Source of the DNA: Rummeliibacillus suwonensis
GTDB lineage: Bacteria; Bacillota; Bacilli; Bacillales_A; Planococcaceae
Assembly (NCBI RefSeq): GCF_007896435.1
Contig: NZ_VCBL01000001.1
Location: forward strand, 523,335-587,334
DNA length: 64,000 nt
Direction: 5' to 3'
In this document: in pieces, positions 45,628 through 55,753 of the stretch
Layout: the number at the start of each line of letters is the position of its first letter
Position numbering within the stretch: the stretch's first letter is position 1
Notes under the pieces: model-generated
Seen by the model: the letters and a program-made list of their open reading frames with translations, nothing else
What the model was told of the DNA's origin: nothing
Databases searched by the model: none
Program-made: the position numbers and the translations under genes

Positions 45628-45760
45628 TTTTACCCCATATTAATAGATAGTGCCCCACTTTTATGTTTCGATAGTTCCACAAAAAATTTAAAACAACTTC
45701 CATTGATAATGAATCAGAGGGGATGAGAGATCCCCATTGATGGAGGCTTCGCTTTATTTA
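45628..45760 (+). repeat. short, decayed family A repeat (S3)
   Basis: TTTTACCCCATATTAATAG resembles the left end; the right end reads GATGGAGGCTTCGCTTTAT, as in copy A1. The hairpin GGGGATGAGAGATCCCC is at the right. The core module is absent. Confidence 0.6.
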
Positions 45761-45963
45761 TTGTCGGAATTTGTACTAAACTGTAAACGCTTGCTTCCAT
45801 GTATCGTTTCTTTATGGTTCTTTTACTGTTGGTTCTATTCCAAGTTTCTTAGCTGTACAATCTATCTAGTAAACGTTTTTTATCAATCTGTAAAATTTTT
45901 TTGTTCAAATGACAACATAAAAACCGTTGATAAAGTTAAAATTTTGACTTTGTCGACAATTTG

Positions 45964-45998
45964 AGATTCCCACATATGATAAGTAGGAATCTTTTTTT
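45964..45998 (+). terminator. isolated terminator-like hairpin
   Basis: AGATTCC (45964–45970) pairs with GGAATCT (45986–45992), followed by a run of seven Ts, directly before the family B copy. No gene on the plus strand ends within 350 bp, so a small RNA or decayed gene may precede it. Confidence 0.6.
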
Positions 45999-46410
45999 AT
46001 CTTGATTTAGCAATGTTTTTTGTACCGAAAGCGTATCGGCAGGCACCACCCTCAATAGTGGTGAGATGAATGCTTTTTTCCTCATTCAGCGGGTGTATAA
46101 ACGCCTGTTGAATCAAGATAAAGTGAAACTCCATCAGTGGGGTTTTTTTCATCCCCACTAAAATAGAGGAACGGAAGTGAAAAGCGCCACGTCCTGTGCA
46201 ACATCTGAGGGACCAACATCTTGTCCGTCCGAACCAATCGGAAACAAACGACAGTTGATTCCCCATCTATCTTTCTCATTTCTCTCTAAATCTTGAGATG
46301 AGGTTTACTGACTGTTAAAGCGGGATAAAGTCCTCGGCGGATGTCACGGATTTTGAAAGGGGATTTCCTTCTCAAGCTCAAAAAAATCCGGTTGCTAGTT
46401 AGCTGGAGGT
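45999..46410. repeat. composite repeat: family A copy A5 inserted in family B copy B2
   Basis: The B2 core (45999–46119, shortened) has terminal inverted repeats ATCTTGATTTAGC and GTTGAATCAAGAT. The family A element (46117–46330, inverted) begins directly after it and is flanked by GATAAAG on both sides (46117–46123, 46324–46330). The B tail resumes at 46331 (TCCTCGGCGGATGTCACGG). The A core is at 46184–46202 and lacks one G; its outer stem is broken. Confidence 0.85.
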
Positions 46411-46588
46411 ATAATTAATTTTTGATGCAATATTTTTTCAGAGTGCTATTATATAAATGTTATTTTTTAGAGGTAAAACGATCATCATTTCGATTAGTGA
46501 TCTGCATTTTTAGAAAATGAAATCACTTCATGAATTGGTATAGTCATGCTAAACTATGAATAGAAAAAATCTGGAGGAATTTGAACCT

Positions 46589-47659
46589 ATGAAGAAAAAA
46601 TTAGGCTTATTATACGGTGGTAAATCAGCAGAACATGAAGTTTCTTTATCGACTGCGAAGGCCGTAATACAAGCATTACATTTTGATAAATATGATGTGT
46701 TCCCTATTTTCATCACACGTGAAGGCGAATGGAGAAGAGGAGCTCAACTTACAGCACCTGTAGAAAAAGTTTCAGACTTACAATTTGGCAAAGATTCAAA
46801 AGAATCTAAACCTAATGATATTTCAAGCTTCTTATTAGATGAGGATGAAAAACCATTTGATATCATTTTCCCATTACTTCATGGTACGAATGGCGAAGAT
46901 GGTACGGTTCAAGGATTACTAGAAGCGTTGAACTTGCCATATGTCGGTAATGGGGTACTAGCATCTGCCGTTGGTATGGATAAAGTCGTGATGAAGCAGC
47001 TATTCGAAATTGCAGGATTAAAGCAAGTTCCTTATGTCTATTTCATTCGTAAGGAATGGAAGAAACATCAAGATGCATTAATAGCTAAAATGGAAGAAAC
47101 ATTAGCTTGGCCAATGTTTGTGAAACCAGCTAATCTAGGTTCAAGTGTTGGTATTAGTAAAGCTACCAATCGCGAAGAACTAGTTCAAGCTGTTGGGCTT
47201 GCTCTAAAATATGATCGTAAAATTGTCGTTGAAGAAGGCATTGTTGCTCGGGAAATTGAAATGGGGGTTCTTGGTAATGATGAGCCGAAAGTTTCTGTAC
47301 CAGGAGAAATCAAACCCGTAACAGAATTCTACGATTACGATTCAAAATATAATGATAACAAAACAGCGTTATTGATTCCAGCACCTGTAACAGATCAAGT
47401 AATCGAAACGATGTCTGATATGGCTATTCGTGCATTTAAAATTTTAGATTGCTCAGGACTTGTACGTTCAGATTTCTTCGTAACTGCTGAAGATGAAGTA
47501 TATATCAACGAAGTTAATACAATGCCTGGTTTCACACCTGTAAGTATGTATCCAATTTTATGGCAAAACACTGGTTTGGCTTATAGCGATTTAATCGAAG
47601 AACTAATTACATTAGCGATCGAACGTTATGAAGAAAAACAACAGCTTCAATACCAATAA
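46589..47659 (+). CDS. ddl: D-alanine–D-alanine ligase
   Basis: An ATP-grasp enzyme that joins two D-alanines for the end of the peptidoglycan stem peptide, 356 aa. The motifs LLYGGKSAEHEVSLSTA, FPLLHGTNGEDGTVQG, FVKPANLGSSVG and the terminal YINEVNTMPGFT are intact. The tyrosine in the specificity loop FYDYDSKY fits D-Ala-D-Ala rather than D-Ala-D-Lac ligases. GGAGG upstream of ATG 46589 sets the start; an extension to 46556 is not family-like. It is followed by murF 22 bp downstream, which uses its product. Confidence 0.97.
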   Translation: MKKKLGLLYGGKSAEHEVSLSTAKAVIQALHFDKYDVFPIFITREGEWRRGAQLTAPVEKVSDLQFGKDSKESKPNDISSFLLDEDEKPFDIIFPLLHGTNGEDGTVQGLLEALNLPYVGNGVLASAVGMDKVVMKQLFEIAGLKQVPYVYFIRKEWKKHQDALIAKMEETLAWPMFVKPANLGSSVGISKATNREELVQAVGLALKYDRKIVVEEGIVAREIEMGVLGNDEPKVSVPGEIKPVTEFYDYDSKYNDNKTALLIPAPVTDQVIETMSDMAIRAFKILDCSGLVRSDFFVTAEDEVYINEVNTMPGFTPVSMYPILWQNTGLAYSDLIEELITLAIERYEEKQQLQYQ

Positions 47660-47681
47660 AAGAGATTGAGTGTGATCTATT

Positions 47682-49052
47682 GTGAAAAAGACATTGCGAC
47701 AAATAGCAAGATGGTTAAAAAGTGATCAAGATTTTCAGGAAGATGTTGTTGTAACAGGTGTTTCCATCAATACGCGCACATTACAAAAAGGTGATTTGTT
47801 CATCCCGTTTCATGGAGAAAAAACAAATGGACACAAGTTTGTTACACAAGCATTTGAAAATGGTGCAGTAGCTGCTCTTTGGCAAAAAGGGGAGCCTAAT
47901 CCTCCCAAAGATATACCGCTTATTTTTGTAGATGACTCTGAAGCGGCATTGCAACAAATGGCCAATGCGTATCGTGCAGAACATCAAGCGACATTTATTG
48001 GTGTCACGGGATCAAATGGTAAAACATCAACAAAAGATCTTATAGCAGGAACGCTTTCTCCCTATTTTAAAGTGCAAAAAACGGAAGGTAATCATAACAA
48101 CCAACTAGGCTTACCACTAACTATTTTATCTTTAGATGAAGATACTGAATTTGCCATTCTAGAAATGGGTATGGATGGTTTTGGTCAAATAGAATGTTTA
48201 ACAAAAATAGCAAAACCTAAATATGCTATTATCACGAATATTGGTGAAGCACATATGTTGGCACTTGGCTCACGTGAAGGCATTGCCAAGGCGAAATTTG
48301 AGATTGTTCAAGGATTGAAACAAGATGGCAAGTTTTTCTATGATGGTGATGAGCCACTATTAAAATCTTTAGTGGCGGATGCGCAGCATTTAGAGGCTAC
48401 ATCGTTTGGTTTAGACCCTTCAGATGATTTAATGGCTTTTAATATTGAATCTACTGAAAATGGTAGTACTTTTAAGGTTAAAGGAATTGTGAATGGTGAT
48501 TTCTTTATCCCTGTATTAGGTCGTCATCAAGTGAAAAACGCGCTAGTCGCGATTTTAATTGCACATGAAGCAGGTCTAACAGATGAACAAATTCGTGCAG
48601 CTTTGAAAAAAGTTTCATTAACCAATATGCGTATGCAGCTGGTGAATGGAGATCAAGGGATTTTATTTATAAATGATGCGTATAACGCTGCACCATCTTC
48701 TGTACGGGCTGCATTGCAATTCATGCAGTCAACCAATATGCGTCAAGATAAATGGGTAGTGCTTGGGGATATGTTGGAACTTGGCGAATTAGAGCAACAA
48801 TTCCATGAAGATTTAGCCGATGCTATTGATCCAGTGAATATACACCAAGTTTGCTTATTTGGTCCACGTATGAAATGGCTATATGATCGGTTAAAAGCGA
48901 AAGTACCAGAAGAAAATTTATTGTGGACGGATGATAATTATGACGCGATTATCGAAAAAATTCGTCATAGTGCTGATGAAAACGCTATTATTTTATTAAA
49001 AGGTTCACGCGGAATGGAATTAGAACGTGTATTGCAAGCATTTACACATTAA
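47682..49052 (+). CDS. murF: UDP-MurNAc-tripeptide–D-alanyl-D-alanine ligase
   Basis: MurF adds the D-Ala-D-Ala dipeptide to UDP-MurNAc-tripeptide, the last cytoplasmic step of precursor synthesis, 456 aa. The start is GTG 47682 (MKKTLRQIARWL). The ATP loop VTGSNGKTSTKDLI and the following NHNNQLGLPLTIL are clear, as is the central domain FINDAYNAAPSSVRAAL and the third-domain KGSRGMELERVLQA. It forms an operon with ddl, whose product is its substrate. A terminator follows. Confidence 0.97.
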   Translation: MKKTLRQIARWLKSDQDFQEDVVVTGVSINTRTLQKGDLFIPFHGEKTNGHKFVTQAFENGAVAALWQKGEPNPPKDIPLIFVDDSEAALQQMANAYRAEHQATFIGVTGSNGKTSTKDLIAGTLSPYFKVQKTEGNHNNQLGLPLTILSLDEDTEFAILEMGMDGFGQIECLTKIAKPKYAIITNIGEAHMLALGSREGIAKAKFEIVQGLKQDGKFFYDGDEPLLKSLVADAQHLEATSFGLDPSDDLMAFNIESTENGSTFKVKGIVNGDFFIPVLGRHQVKNALVAILIAHEAGLTDEQIRAALKKVSLTNMRMQLVNGDQGILFINDAYNAAPSSVRAALQFMQSTNMRQDKWVVLGDMLELGELEQQFHEDLADAIDPVNIHQVCLFGPRMKWLYDRLKAKVPEENLLWTDDNYDAIIEKIRHSADENAIILLKGSRGMELERVLQAFTH

Positions 49053-49065
49053 TGTTAGATTAAAA

Positions 49066-49109
49066 CAAGAGTGCCTAGGGAAAACTATTTCTTCTGGACA
49101 CTCTTTTTT
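49066..49109 (+). terminator. terminator after murF
   Basis: AAGAGTGCCTAG and GAAA pair with TTTC and CTGGACACTCTT, then a T-run. Confidence 0.85.
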
Positions 49110-49249
49110 CTGTGTATAAAAATTTTTATGTACAGATTACGAGCCATTGCTTATGAAAATTTATCACGCGTGTTGATTTCACAAAAATTAGGAGTACCTG
49201 CTGGGTGTAATTTTTGAAAAAACCTGTATTTTTAGGAATATTTATATAG

Positions 49250-49432
49250 ATCTTCGCTGCGGCTTGCTCGACTCCCGCGGGAAAAGCGAATAGATGAGAC
49301 CCCACAGCGTAGCGATTAAGGAGCGGAGTCTAAGGGCGCCACGTCCTGTGGCAACGACTCCGTGACCAACATCCTGTTGCCCCCAGCATTCGCCCGCAGG
49401 AAAGCGAGTAAGCCTTCGCTGCAATCAACGAA
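49250..49432. repeat. family D repeat copy D3 carrying the family A core module
   Basis: The outer sequence is the GC-rich D type (CTTGCTCGACTCCCGCGGG at the left, CGCCCGCAGGAAAGCGAGTAAG at the right). At 49325–49380 it holds the family A core: GGAGTC (49325–49330), the 20-nt core at 49336–49355 identical to family A, GACTCC (49356–49361), and GACCAACATCCTGTTG. The outer stem GGAGTC/GACTCC replaces the family A stem but still pairs. Confidence 0.85.
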
Positions 49433-49513
49433 TCTCCCTATTTTTATGGATTATATTGGATAATCAACATACCTGAAAATTTATTTTTAATTTAATGGAA
49501 AGGAGAGAAATGT

Positions 49514-50212
49514 GTGAAAATTGGGGTATTGTGCTTACATGGATTTACTGGGGGAGCTTATGAAATCAAATCATTCTCGGATTATCTTGACCAACATACT
49601 GAATGGACCATATATGTGCCGATATTATCAGGACATGGTGAAAAGCTTAACTTAGATCTATTTACAGCAGAACACTGGTTGATGGATGCAGAAATTGCCT
49701 ATAAACGACTATTGAGAGAAGTCGATGAAATCTTTATCGTAGGATTTTCAATGGGCGGTGTTATTGCTATGTATCTAGCTTTACGCTATAAAGTGAAAGC
49801 TTTAGTATTGCTAAGTCCGGCAGCAAGATATATTAGAACAAAACAATTTGCTATTGATTTAAATGAATTATTGATCGATGTGATACAAGGAGAGTATAAA
49901 GAAAATGAATTTTTTAAACGCTATGAAAGAAAGCTAGTAGATGTTCCAGTGGCATCTTTTAAAGAGTTCACACGTTTGGTACATAAAGTATCTCCTTATT
50001 ACGAAAAGATAAAAGTACCTATTTGTATCGTTCAAGGTGATAAAGATGAACTTGTACCATATACTACAGCATCCTACTTATATCATAAAGTGGCAAGCAC
50101 TAAAAAATTATTGATCACATCCCCAGGGGGAAAGCATTTAATTTGTTATTGCGAAGATGCAGAAAAGTGGTTTCAACAAGTGTTAGATTTTCTAAACAGT
50201 TGCATAAAATAG
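49514..50212 (+). CDS. carboxylesterase-type alpha/beta hydrolase
   Basis: A 232-aa soluble serine esterase of the Est30/YvaK-like group. LHGFTGGAYEIKSF is the oxyanion region; the nucleophile elbow is GFSMGGVIAMYLAL (Ser about residue 82). The catalytic Asp lies in QGDKDELVP and the His in GGKHLICYCEDAEKW. The start is GTG 49514 with AAAGGAGAG upstream. It probably hydrolyses short to medium acyl esters. The C-terminal His motif deviates slightly (HLICY instead of HVI…), but the triad seems complete. Confidence 0.9.
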   Translation: MKIGVLCLHGFTGGAYEIKSFSDYLDQHTEWTIYVPILSGHGEKLNLDLFTAEHWLMDAEIAYKRLLREVDEIFIVGFSMGGVIAMYLALRYKVKALVLLSPAARYIRTKQFAIDLNELLIDVIQGEYKENEFFKRYERKLVDVPVASFKEFTRLVHKVSPYYEKIKVPICIVQGDKDELVPYTTASYLYHKVASTKKLLITSPGGKHLICYCEDAEKWFQQVLDFLNSCIK

Positions 50213-50298
50213 TCAGAACATTTCGAATGATAGTTAATAATTGCATGAACGAATTCCCCATGTTAGAATATTGAAAGCAATGGATACATTTTGTGTAG

Positions 50299-50330
50299 AC
50301 TCTCCAAAACGGTGGAGAGTACTTTTTTTT
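50299..50330 (+). terminator. terminator after the esterase gene
   Basis: ACTCTCCA (50299–50306) pairs with TGGAGAGT (50313–50320), loop of six, followed by eight Ts. Confidence 0.93.
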
Positions 50331-50379
50331 GAACATTACGGTTTATTCTAAATTTATGTGTATATCACTTCAGAATTGA

Positions 50380-50410
50380 ACCGCTCGGCAAAGACCGGGC
50401 TTTCCCTTTT
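50380..50410 (+). promoter_or_regulatory. hairpin with T-run in the long leader of cshA
   Basis: GCTCGG and CCGGGC flank CAAAGA, followed by TTTCCCTTTTT. It lies about 140 bp before cshA. A second small hairpin, CTCTGC/GCAGAG, with TATAATA after it, lies at about 50432–50452 and may hold the promoter. Leader attenuation of cshA is possible. Confidence 0.5.
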
Positions 50411-50467
50411 TATATAAAATTCCTCTGCGCTTTGCAGAGATATAATAAGTAACGGAAACGTTCCTAA

Positions 50468-52057
<1,590 letters not shown>

Positions 52058-52078
52058 GCCTCAATATTTGGCAGTATC

Positions 52079-52116
52079 TACCTTCAAATCGAGAGATCGA
52101 TTTGAAGGTATTTTTT
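52079..52116 (+). terminator. terminator after cshA
   Basis: TACCTTCAAATCGA pairs perfectly with TCGATTTGAAGGTA over GAGA, then six Ts. Confidence 0.95.
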
Positions 52117-52119
52117 ATT

Positions 52120-52165
52120 ACTTGAAAAAATCCGGACGCAATTGTGCAGGGTGTATTGATTATGT
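52120..52165 (+). repeat. fragment of the family B tail
   Basis: CTTGAAAAAATCCGGACGCAATTGTGCAGG and GTGTATTGATTA match the tail unit at 28500 and in the B copies; it directly follows the cshA terminator. Confidence 0.55.
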
Positions 52166-52362
52166 ATTCATCTTATTTAGATAATATCGAATTCGATCTT
52201 GTAATTTACTGGTTCAATTCTTTTTCAAAGTCTATGCATGGCAATCATTTTCCTCATTTTAAAACTGAAACTTATTCACAAATCCATACGTATACATAGA
52301 TAATAGGTATTAAATACAGTAGACTAGAATTATGTCAATATACATATAAAAGGAGATTGGGA
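52166..52362. other. AT-rich gap before ydbS
   Basis: About 195 bp with no supported element other than the ydbS ribosome binding site (AAAAGGAG, 52349–52356). Nothing else is seen. Confidence 0.4.
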
Positions 52363-52842
52363 ATGATATCACAACCAAAATATCATATTTCTAAAAAAGG
52401 ATTGAAAGTTTGGCGTATTCATGCGGTATTTGAGTTTTTTATTTTGTTGTTATTTGCAGCGGCAGTAAGCGTTTTGACTTTTTTCTTTGATTGGCCCGAA
52501 TGGATATACGCTATTTGCTTAGGTGTCCTGATTGCTGACGTTTTTTTCGGAATTTATTTATTTCCAAAAATTCGTTGGAATCATTGGCGTTACGAAGTAC
52601 GAGAGCAAGAGATTGAAATACAGCAAGGATTATTTATCATCAAGCGTACACTGGTCCCAATGGTACGTGTTCAGCATGTAGATACATCACAAGGTCCTAT
52701 CTTAAAGCATTATTGTTTAGCGAGTATGTCCATATCCACGGCAGCAACCATTCATACTATTCCTGCAATAACAGAACAAGAAGCCGACCAATTACGAGTT
52801 CGTATTTCAGAACTAGCAAGGGTGGCTGAAGATGATGTCTAA
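52363..52842 (+). CDS. ydbS: bacterial PH-domain membrane protein YdbS
   Basis: A 159-aa protein with two membrane helices (about residues 19–45, FEFFILLLFAAAVSVLTFF, and 50–70) followed by one bPH2 domain (YEVREQEIEIQQGLFIIKRT, then LVPMVRVQHVDTSQGPI). The pair YdbS/YdbT is conserved in Bacillales; loss of it in B. subtilis is reported to alter sensitivity to a class of antimicrobial compounds. ATG 52363 follows AAAGGAG by eight bases. The stop overlaps the start of ydbT. Confidence 0.9.
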   Translation: MISQPKYHISKKGLKVWRIHAVFEFFILLLFAAAVSVLTFFFDWPEWIYAICLGVLIADVFFGIYLFPKIRWNHWRYEVREQEIEIQQGLFIIKRTLVPMVRVQHVDTSQGPILKHYCLASMSISTAATIHTIPAITEQEADQLRVRISELARVAEDDV

Positions 52843-54358
52843 AGAGGTCAATCATTTACATCCTATCGCCATGGTTATTAGTTTCTTTGCTAGCCTAAAA
52901 AGCATCATTATACCAGGGATCGTTATCCTATTGGGCAGGGGATTTCACTATTCACTTCATCCAGATAGCCAATATTTTATAAATACACTTATTACGTTTG
53001 CAGTCATATTTTTCGTTATATTTTTTATATTGATGACCGCTATTATTAAATGGAAACGCTTTGTCTATTGGTTTGAAGATGAGGAATTAAGAATTGAATA
53101 TGGTTTATTTGTAAAGAAGAAACGATATATTCCTTTTGAAAGAATTCAGAGCTTAAATTATAAGGAAGGAATTTATCATCGCCTATTCAAATTAGTAAAG
53201 GTTAGCATTGAAACTGCTGCGGATAGTGGTGGTAAATCGGAAGCAGATTTAATCGCTATTACTCGTGCTCAAGCAGAAGCAATTGAACAAGAGATGAAAA
53301 AAACAAAACTGCGAATGATTCAGCAATCAACGCAAGAGCAAGGTATCGATCAAAAGGCAATTGTTTCAGAACCTACAGAATTAGAAACAAATCGCTCGAT
53401 TATTCATCGCATGTCGACAAAGGATTTATTGGTATTGGCTACAACATCAAGTGGTATTGGTGTTGTATTTTCAGGATTAGCAGCCATCACATCTCAATTT
53501 GATGATTGGATACCATATGAGCGAATATACGGAGAGCTTCAATCTTTCATCAGATTTGGTGTATTTATGATCGTCATTGCTGTGCTTATTTTCTTGCTTG
53601 TTTCATGGGTGGTTTCTGTGGTTATTACTTTTGTGAATCATTATGGGTTTACTGTAGAAAAAGAAGAAGATAAGTTGTTTATCTCAAAAGGATTATTAGA
53701 GAAAAAAAGGATAACAATTCCGATGAAACGAATTCAAGGAATCCGTATTGTAGAAAATCCTCTTAGACAACTTTTTGGTTATGCAACGGTTGTCATTGAA
53801 AGTGCAGGAAGTTCAGGTGAAAAGGGCGAACAGAAAATTGTTATGCTTCCTCTTGTGAAGAAACAGCAAGGAGTCGTTATACTAGAAAAACTATTTCCGG
53901 AAGAACAATGGCATTTACCGTTGCACCATGCCCCTAAAAGAGCATTGCTTCGTTATATGTTCAGGCATTTATATTGGTTGACCCCTATTGTCGCAGTAGT
54001 GAGCTATATCACTTTTCCCTATGGCTTATGGTCCATCCTTCTTCTCCCTTTAGCTCTCTTACTGGGGATTTGGCAACATCGCAGTGCTGGCTATGCCATT
54101 AGCAACCAACAGCTTACGATTGTTTATAGAGGAGTTAGTAAAATAACTTTTGTGACATCAAAGAAACGGCTGCAGGCAATATCGCTTTCTCAAAGCTATT
54201 TTGCAAAACGCAGAGATTTAGCAACAATAACTGTTCATATTATGTCAGGCTCATCTGGTAGTATGGCTACAATTAAGCATTTTGATCAAGTGGCGCTAGA
54301 AAAAGTCTTTGAATGGTATCGACCGAAGTCTCACGGCTCTATAGATGCAAAAGAATAG
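52832..54358 (+). CDS. ydbT: bacterial PH-domain membrane protein YdbT
   Basis: A 508-aa membrane protein with repeated bPH2 domains, each preceded by a pair of membrane helices. Three PH-like segments are visible: EDEELRIEYGLFVKKKRYIP (about 90–155), EEDKLFISKGLLEKKRITI (about 283–350) and ISNQQLTIVYRGVSKITF (about 424–490). It overlaps ydbS by 11 bases (both ATG 52832 and ATG 52835 are possible) and is cotranscribed with it. It ends at a strong terminator. It probably acts with YdbS as a membrane complex. Confidence 0.9.
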   Translation: MMSKEVNHLHPIAMVISFFASLKSIIIPGIVILLGRGFHYSLHPDSQYFINTLITFAVIFFVIFFILMTAIIKWKRFVYWFEDEELRIEYGLFVKKKRYIPFERIQSLNYKEGIYHRLFKLVKVSIETAADSGGKSEADLIAITRAQAEAIEQEMKKTKLRMIQQSTQEQGIDQKAIVSEPTELETNRSIIHRMSTKDLLVLATTSSGIGVVFSGLAAITSQFDDWIPYERIYGELQSFIRFGVFMIVIAVLIFLLVSWVVSVVITFVNHYGFTVEKEEDKLFISKGLLEKKRITIPMKRIQGIRIVENPLRQLFGYATVVIESAGSSGEKGEQKIVMLPLVKKQQGVVILEKLFPEEQWHLPLHHAPKRALLRYMFRHLYWLTPIVAVVSYITFPYGLWSILLLPLALLLGIWQHRSAGYAISNQQLTIVYRGVSKITFVTSKKRLQAISLSQSYFAKRRDLATITVHIMSGSSGSMATIKHFDQVALEKVFEWYRPKSHGSIDAKE

Positions 54359-54376
54359 TAGAAGTTGCTCAAAAGT

Positions 54377-54418
54377 AAAATTAGTATGCTAGGAGAGATC
54401 TTAGCATACTAATTTTTT
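54377..54418. terminator. terminator after ydbT
   Basis: AAAATTAGTATGCTA pairs perfectly with TAGCATACTAATTTT, then T-rich sequence. Confidence 0.95.
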
Positions 54419-54445
54419 ACCATCTAAAAATAAGCAAGTGGTCGT

Positions 54446-54664
54446 TTGTATCCCGCTTTAACGGGCAGTAAGACCCTTATCTCAAGATATAAAGAGAAAC
54501 GAGAAAGATAGATGGGGGATCAACTGCCCGTAAAAGTCCGATTGGTTCGGGCCAACAAGATGTTGGTCACTCAGGTGTTGCCACAGGACGTGGCGCTTTT
54601 CACTTCCGTTCCTCTAGTTCAGTGGGGGATGAAGAAAACCCCCACTGATGGAGTTTCACTTTAT
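54446..54664 (+). repeat. family A repeat copy A6 (long form)
   Basis: TATCCCGCTTTAACGGG is at the left and GAGTTTCACTTTAT at the right. The core is at 54577–54596, but the right outer arm reads CACTTCCG instead of ACCTGAG, so the outer stem is broken as in copy A5. The last base is 3 bp from the stop codon of ydcA. Confidence 0.88.
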
Positions 54665-54667
54665 ATT

Positions 54668-55276
54668 CTAGCGTTTTTTCATCCATCTCAAAGCACGTTT
54701 TGGATGGAAATCGAAAAGACCAATAATGAGTCCGGTAATAAGTCCCACGACATGTGCTGTACCATTCACACCGGATTGTAAGAATGTCATAATAAGAGAA
54801 ATGATGATAATTGGCATGATGATTTGTTTAAGCTGAGGCATTGTTTTACGTGTATAGTAAACTAATGCAGCAAATGCTCCAAAAATACCAAAAATAGCAC
54901 CACTAGCCCCAATACTCGCATAATATGGAGGCTGCGTTAAAAATGAAATGATATTACCCATAAAACCGGATACAAAGTAAATGGTGAAGAATCTTAGCTT
55001 TCCTGCGATACGTTCTAATTCAGGTCCAAAAACATATAAAGAGAACATATTAAAAAGTAAGTGGAAGAAACCACCGTGTATGAACATAGCAGTAATTAGT
55101 CTCCAATATTCTCCATCAGCGATTAAGTAATTAGCAGATTGCCCCAAATTAAGAATATTAGCACCAAGAGGAGGAATCAGCCCAAGCAGATAAACAACAA
55201 TGTTAATAGCAATCACAATTGAAATCACAGGATATAGTTTTATGTATTGCGAAAGATTTTCTGTTCGATTAAACAT
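54668..55276 (-). CDS. ydcA: rhomboid family intramembrane serine protease
   Basis: A 202-aa six-helix intramembrane protease. The catalytic dyad is present: Ser in SIGASGAIFGIFGAF and His in NGTAHVVGLITG. The HGGFFHLLFNMFSLYVFG stretch (helix 2, with the His-Asn pair of the oxyanion site) is typical. The gene is on the strand opposite to its neighbours. It matches B. subtilis YdcA by position beside acpS and ydbT. Substrates are unknown. A family A repeat abuts its 3' end. Confidence 0.93.
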   Translation of the reverse strand: MFNRTENLSQYIKLYPVISIVIAINIVVYLLGLIPPLGANILNLGQSANYLIADGEYWRLITAMFIHGGFFHLLFNMFSLYVFGPELERIAGKLRFFTIYFVSGFMGNIISFLTQPPYYASIGASGAIFGIFGAFAALVYYTRKTMPQLKQIIMPIIIISLIMTFLQSGVNGTAHVVGLITGLIIGLFDFHPKRALRWMKKR

Positions 55277-55344
55277 GTATTCACCTCAATTTTAATAAGA
55301 TTATTATACATTGTTTTATTAGCTAAATGAAAGGAGAAGCAAAT

Positions 55345-55698
55345 ATGATAAAAGGAATTGGACTAGACATTGTAGAAATAAATAGAATAAAGAAAGCAAA
55401 TGACCTAAGCCCACGATTTAAAGAAAAAATTTTATCAAAGAGAGAACAAGAAATTTTTGAACCTTTAAAAGCAAGACGCCAACTAGAATTTCTAGCAGGG
55501 AGATTTTCAGCTAAAGAAGCATTTTCTAAAGCAAATGGGACAGGAATAGGGAAGGAGTGTGCATTACAGGATATCGAAATTTTACCAAATGAAAAAGGAC
55601 AACCGATTTTGTACTATAAAAATGAACTTGTTCAAGGTTTTGTAAGCATTACACATTCAAAAGAATATGCGGCTGCTCAAGTTGTTCTACTCGCATAA
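55345..55698 (+). CDS. acpS: holo-[acyl-carrier-protein] synthase
   Basis: AcpS transfers phosphopantetheine from CoA to the serine of ACP, making it active for fatty acid synthesis, 117 aa. GIGLDIVEINRI at the N-terminus holds the metal-binding Asp; FLAGRFSAKEAFSKANGTGIG holds the second Glu. FVSITHSKEYAAAQVVL closes the fold. AAAGGAGAAG precedes ATG 55345; the in-frame ATG at 55327 is less likely. It is divergent from ydcA and followed by ydcC and alr. Confidence 0.96.
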   Translation: MIKGIGLDIVEINRIKKANDLSPRFKEKILSKREQEIFEPLKARRQLEFLAGRFSAKEAFSKANGTGIGKECALQDIEILPNEKGQPILYYKNELVQGFVSITHSKEYAAAQVVLLA

Positions 55699-55753
55699 AT
55701 GTTAAAGCTCGTTCATAGAATACCTTAATGGAAAATGTAGAAAGGATGGGGAG

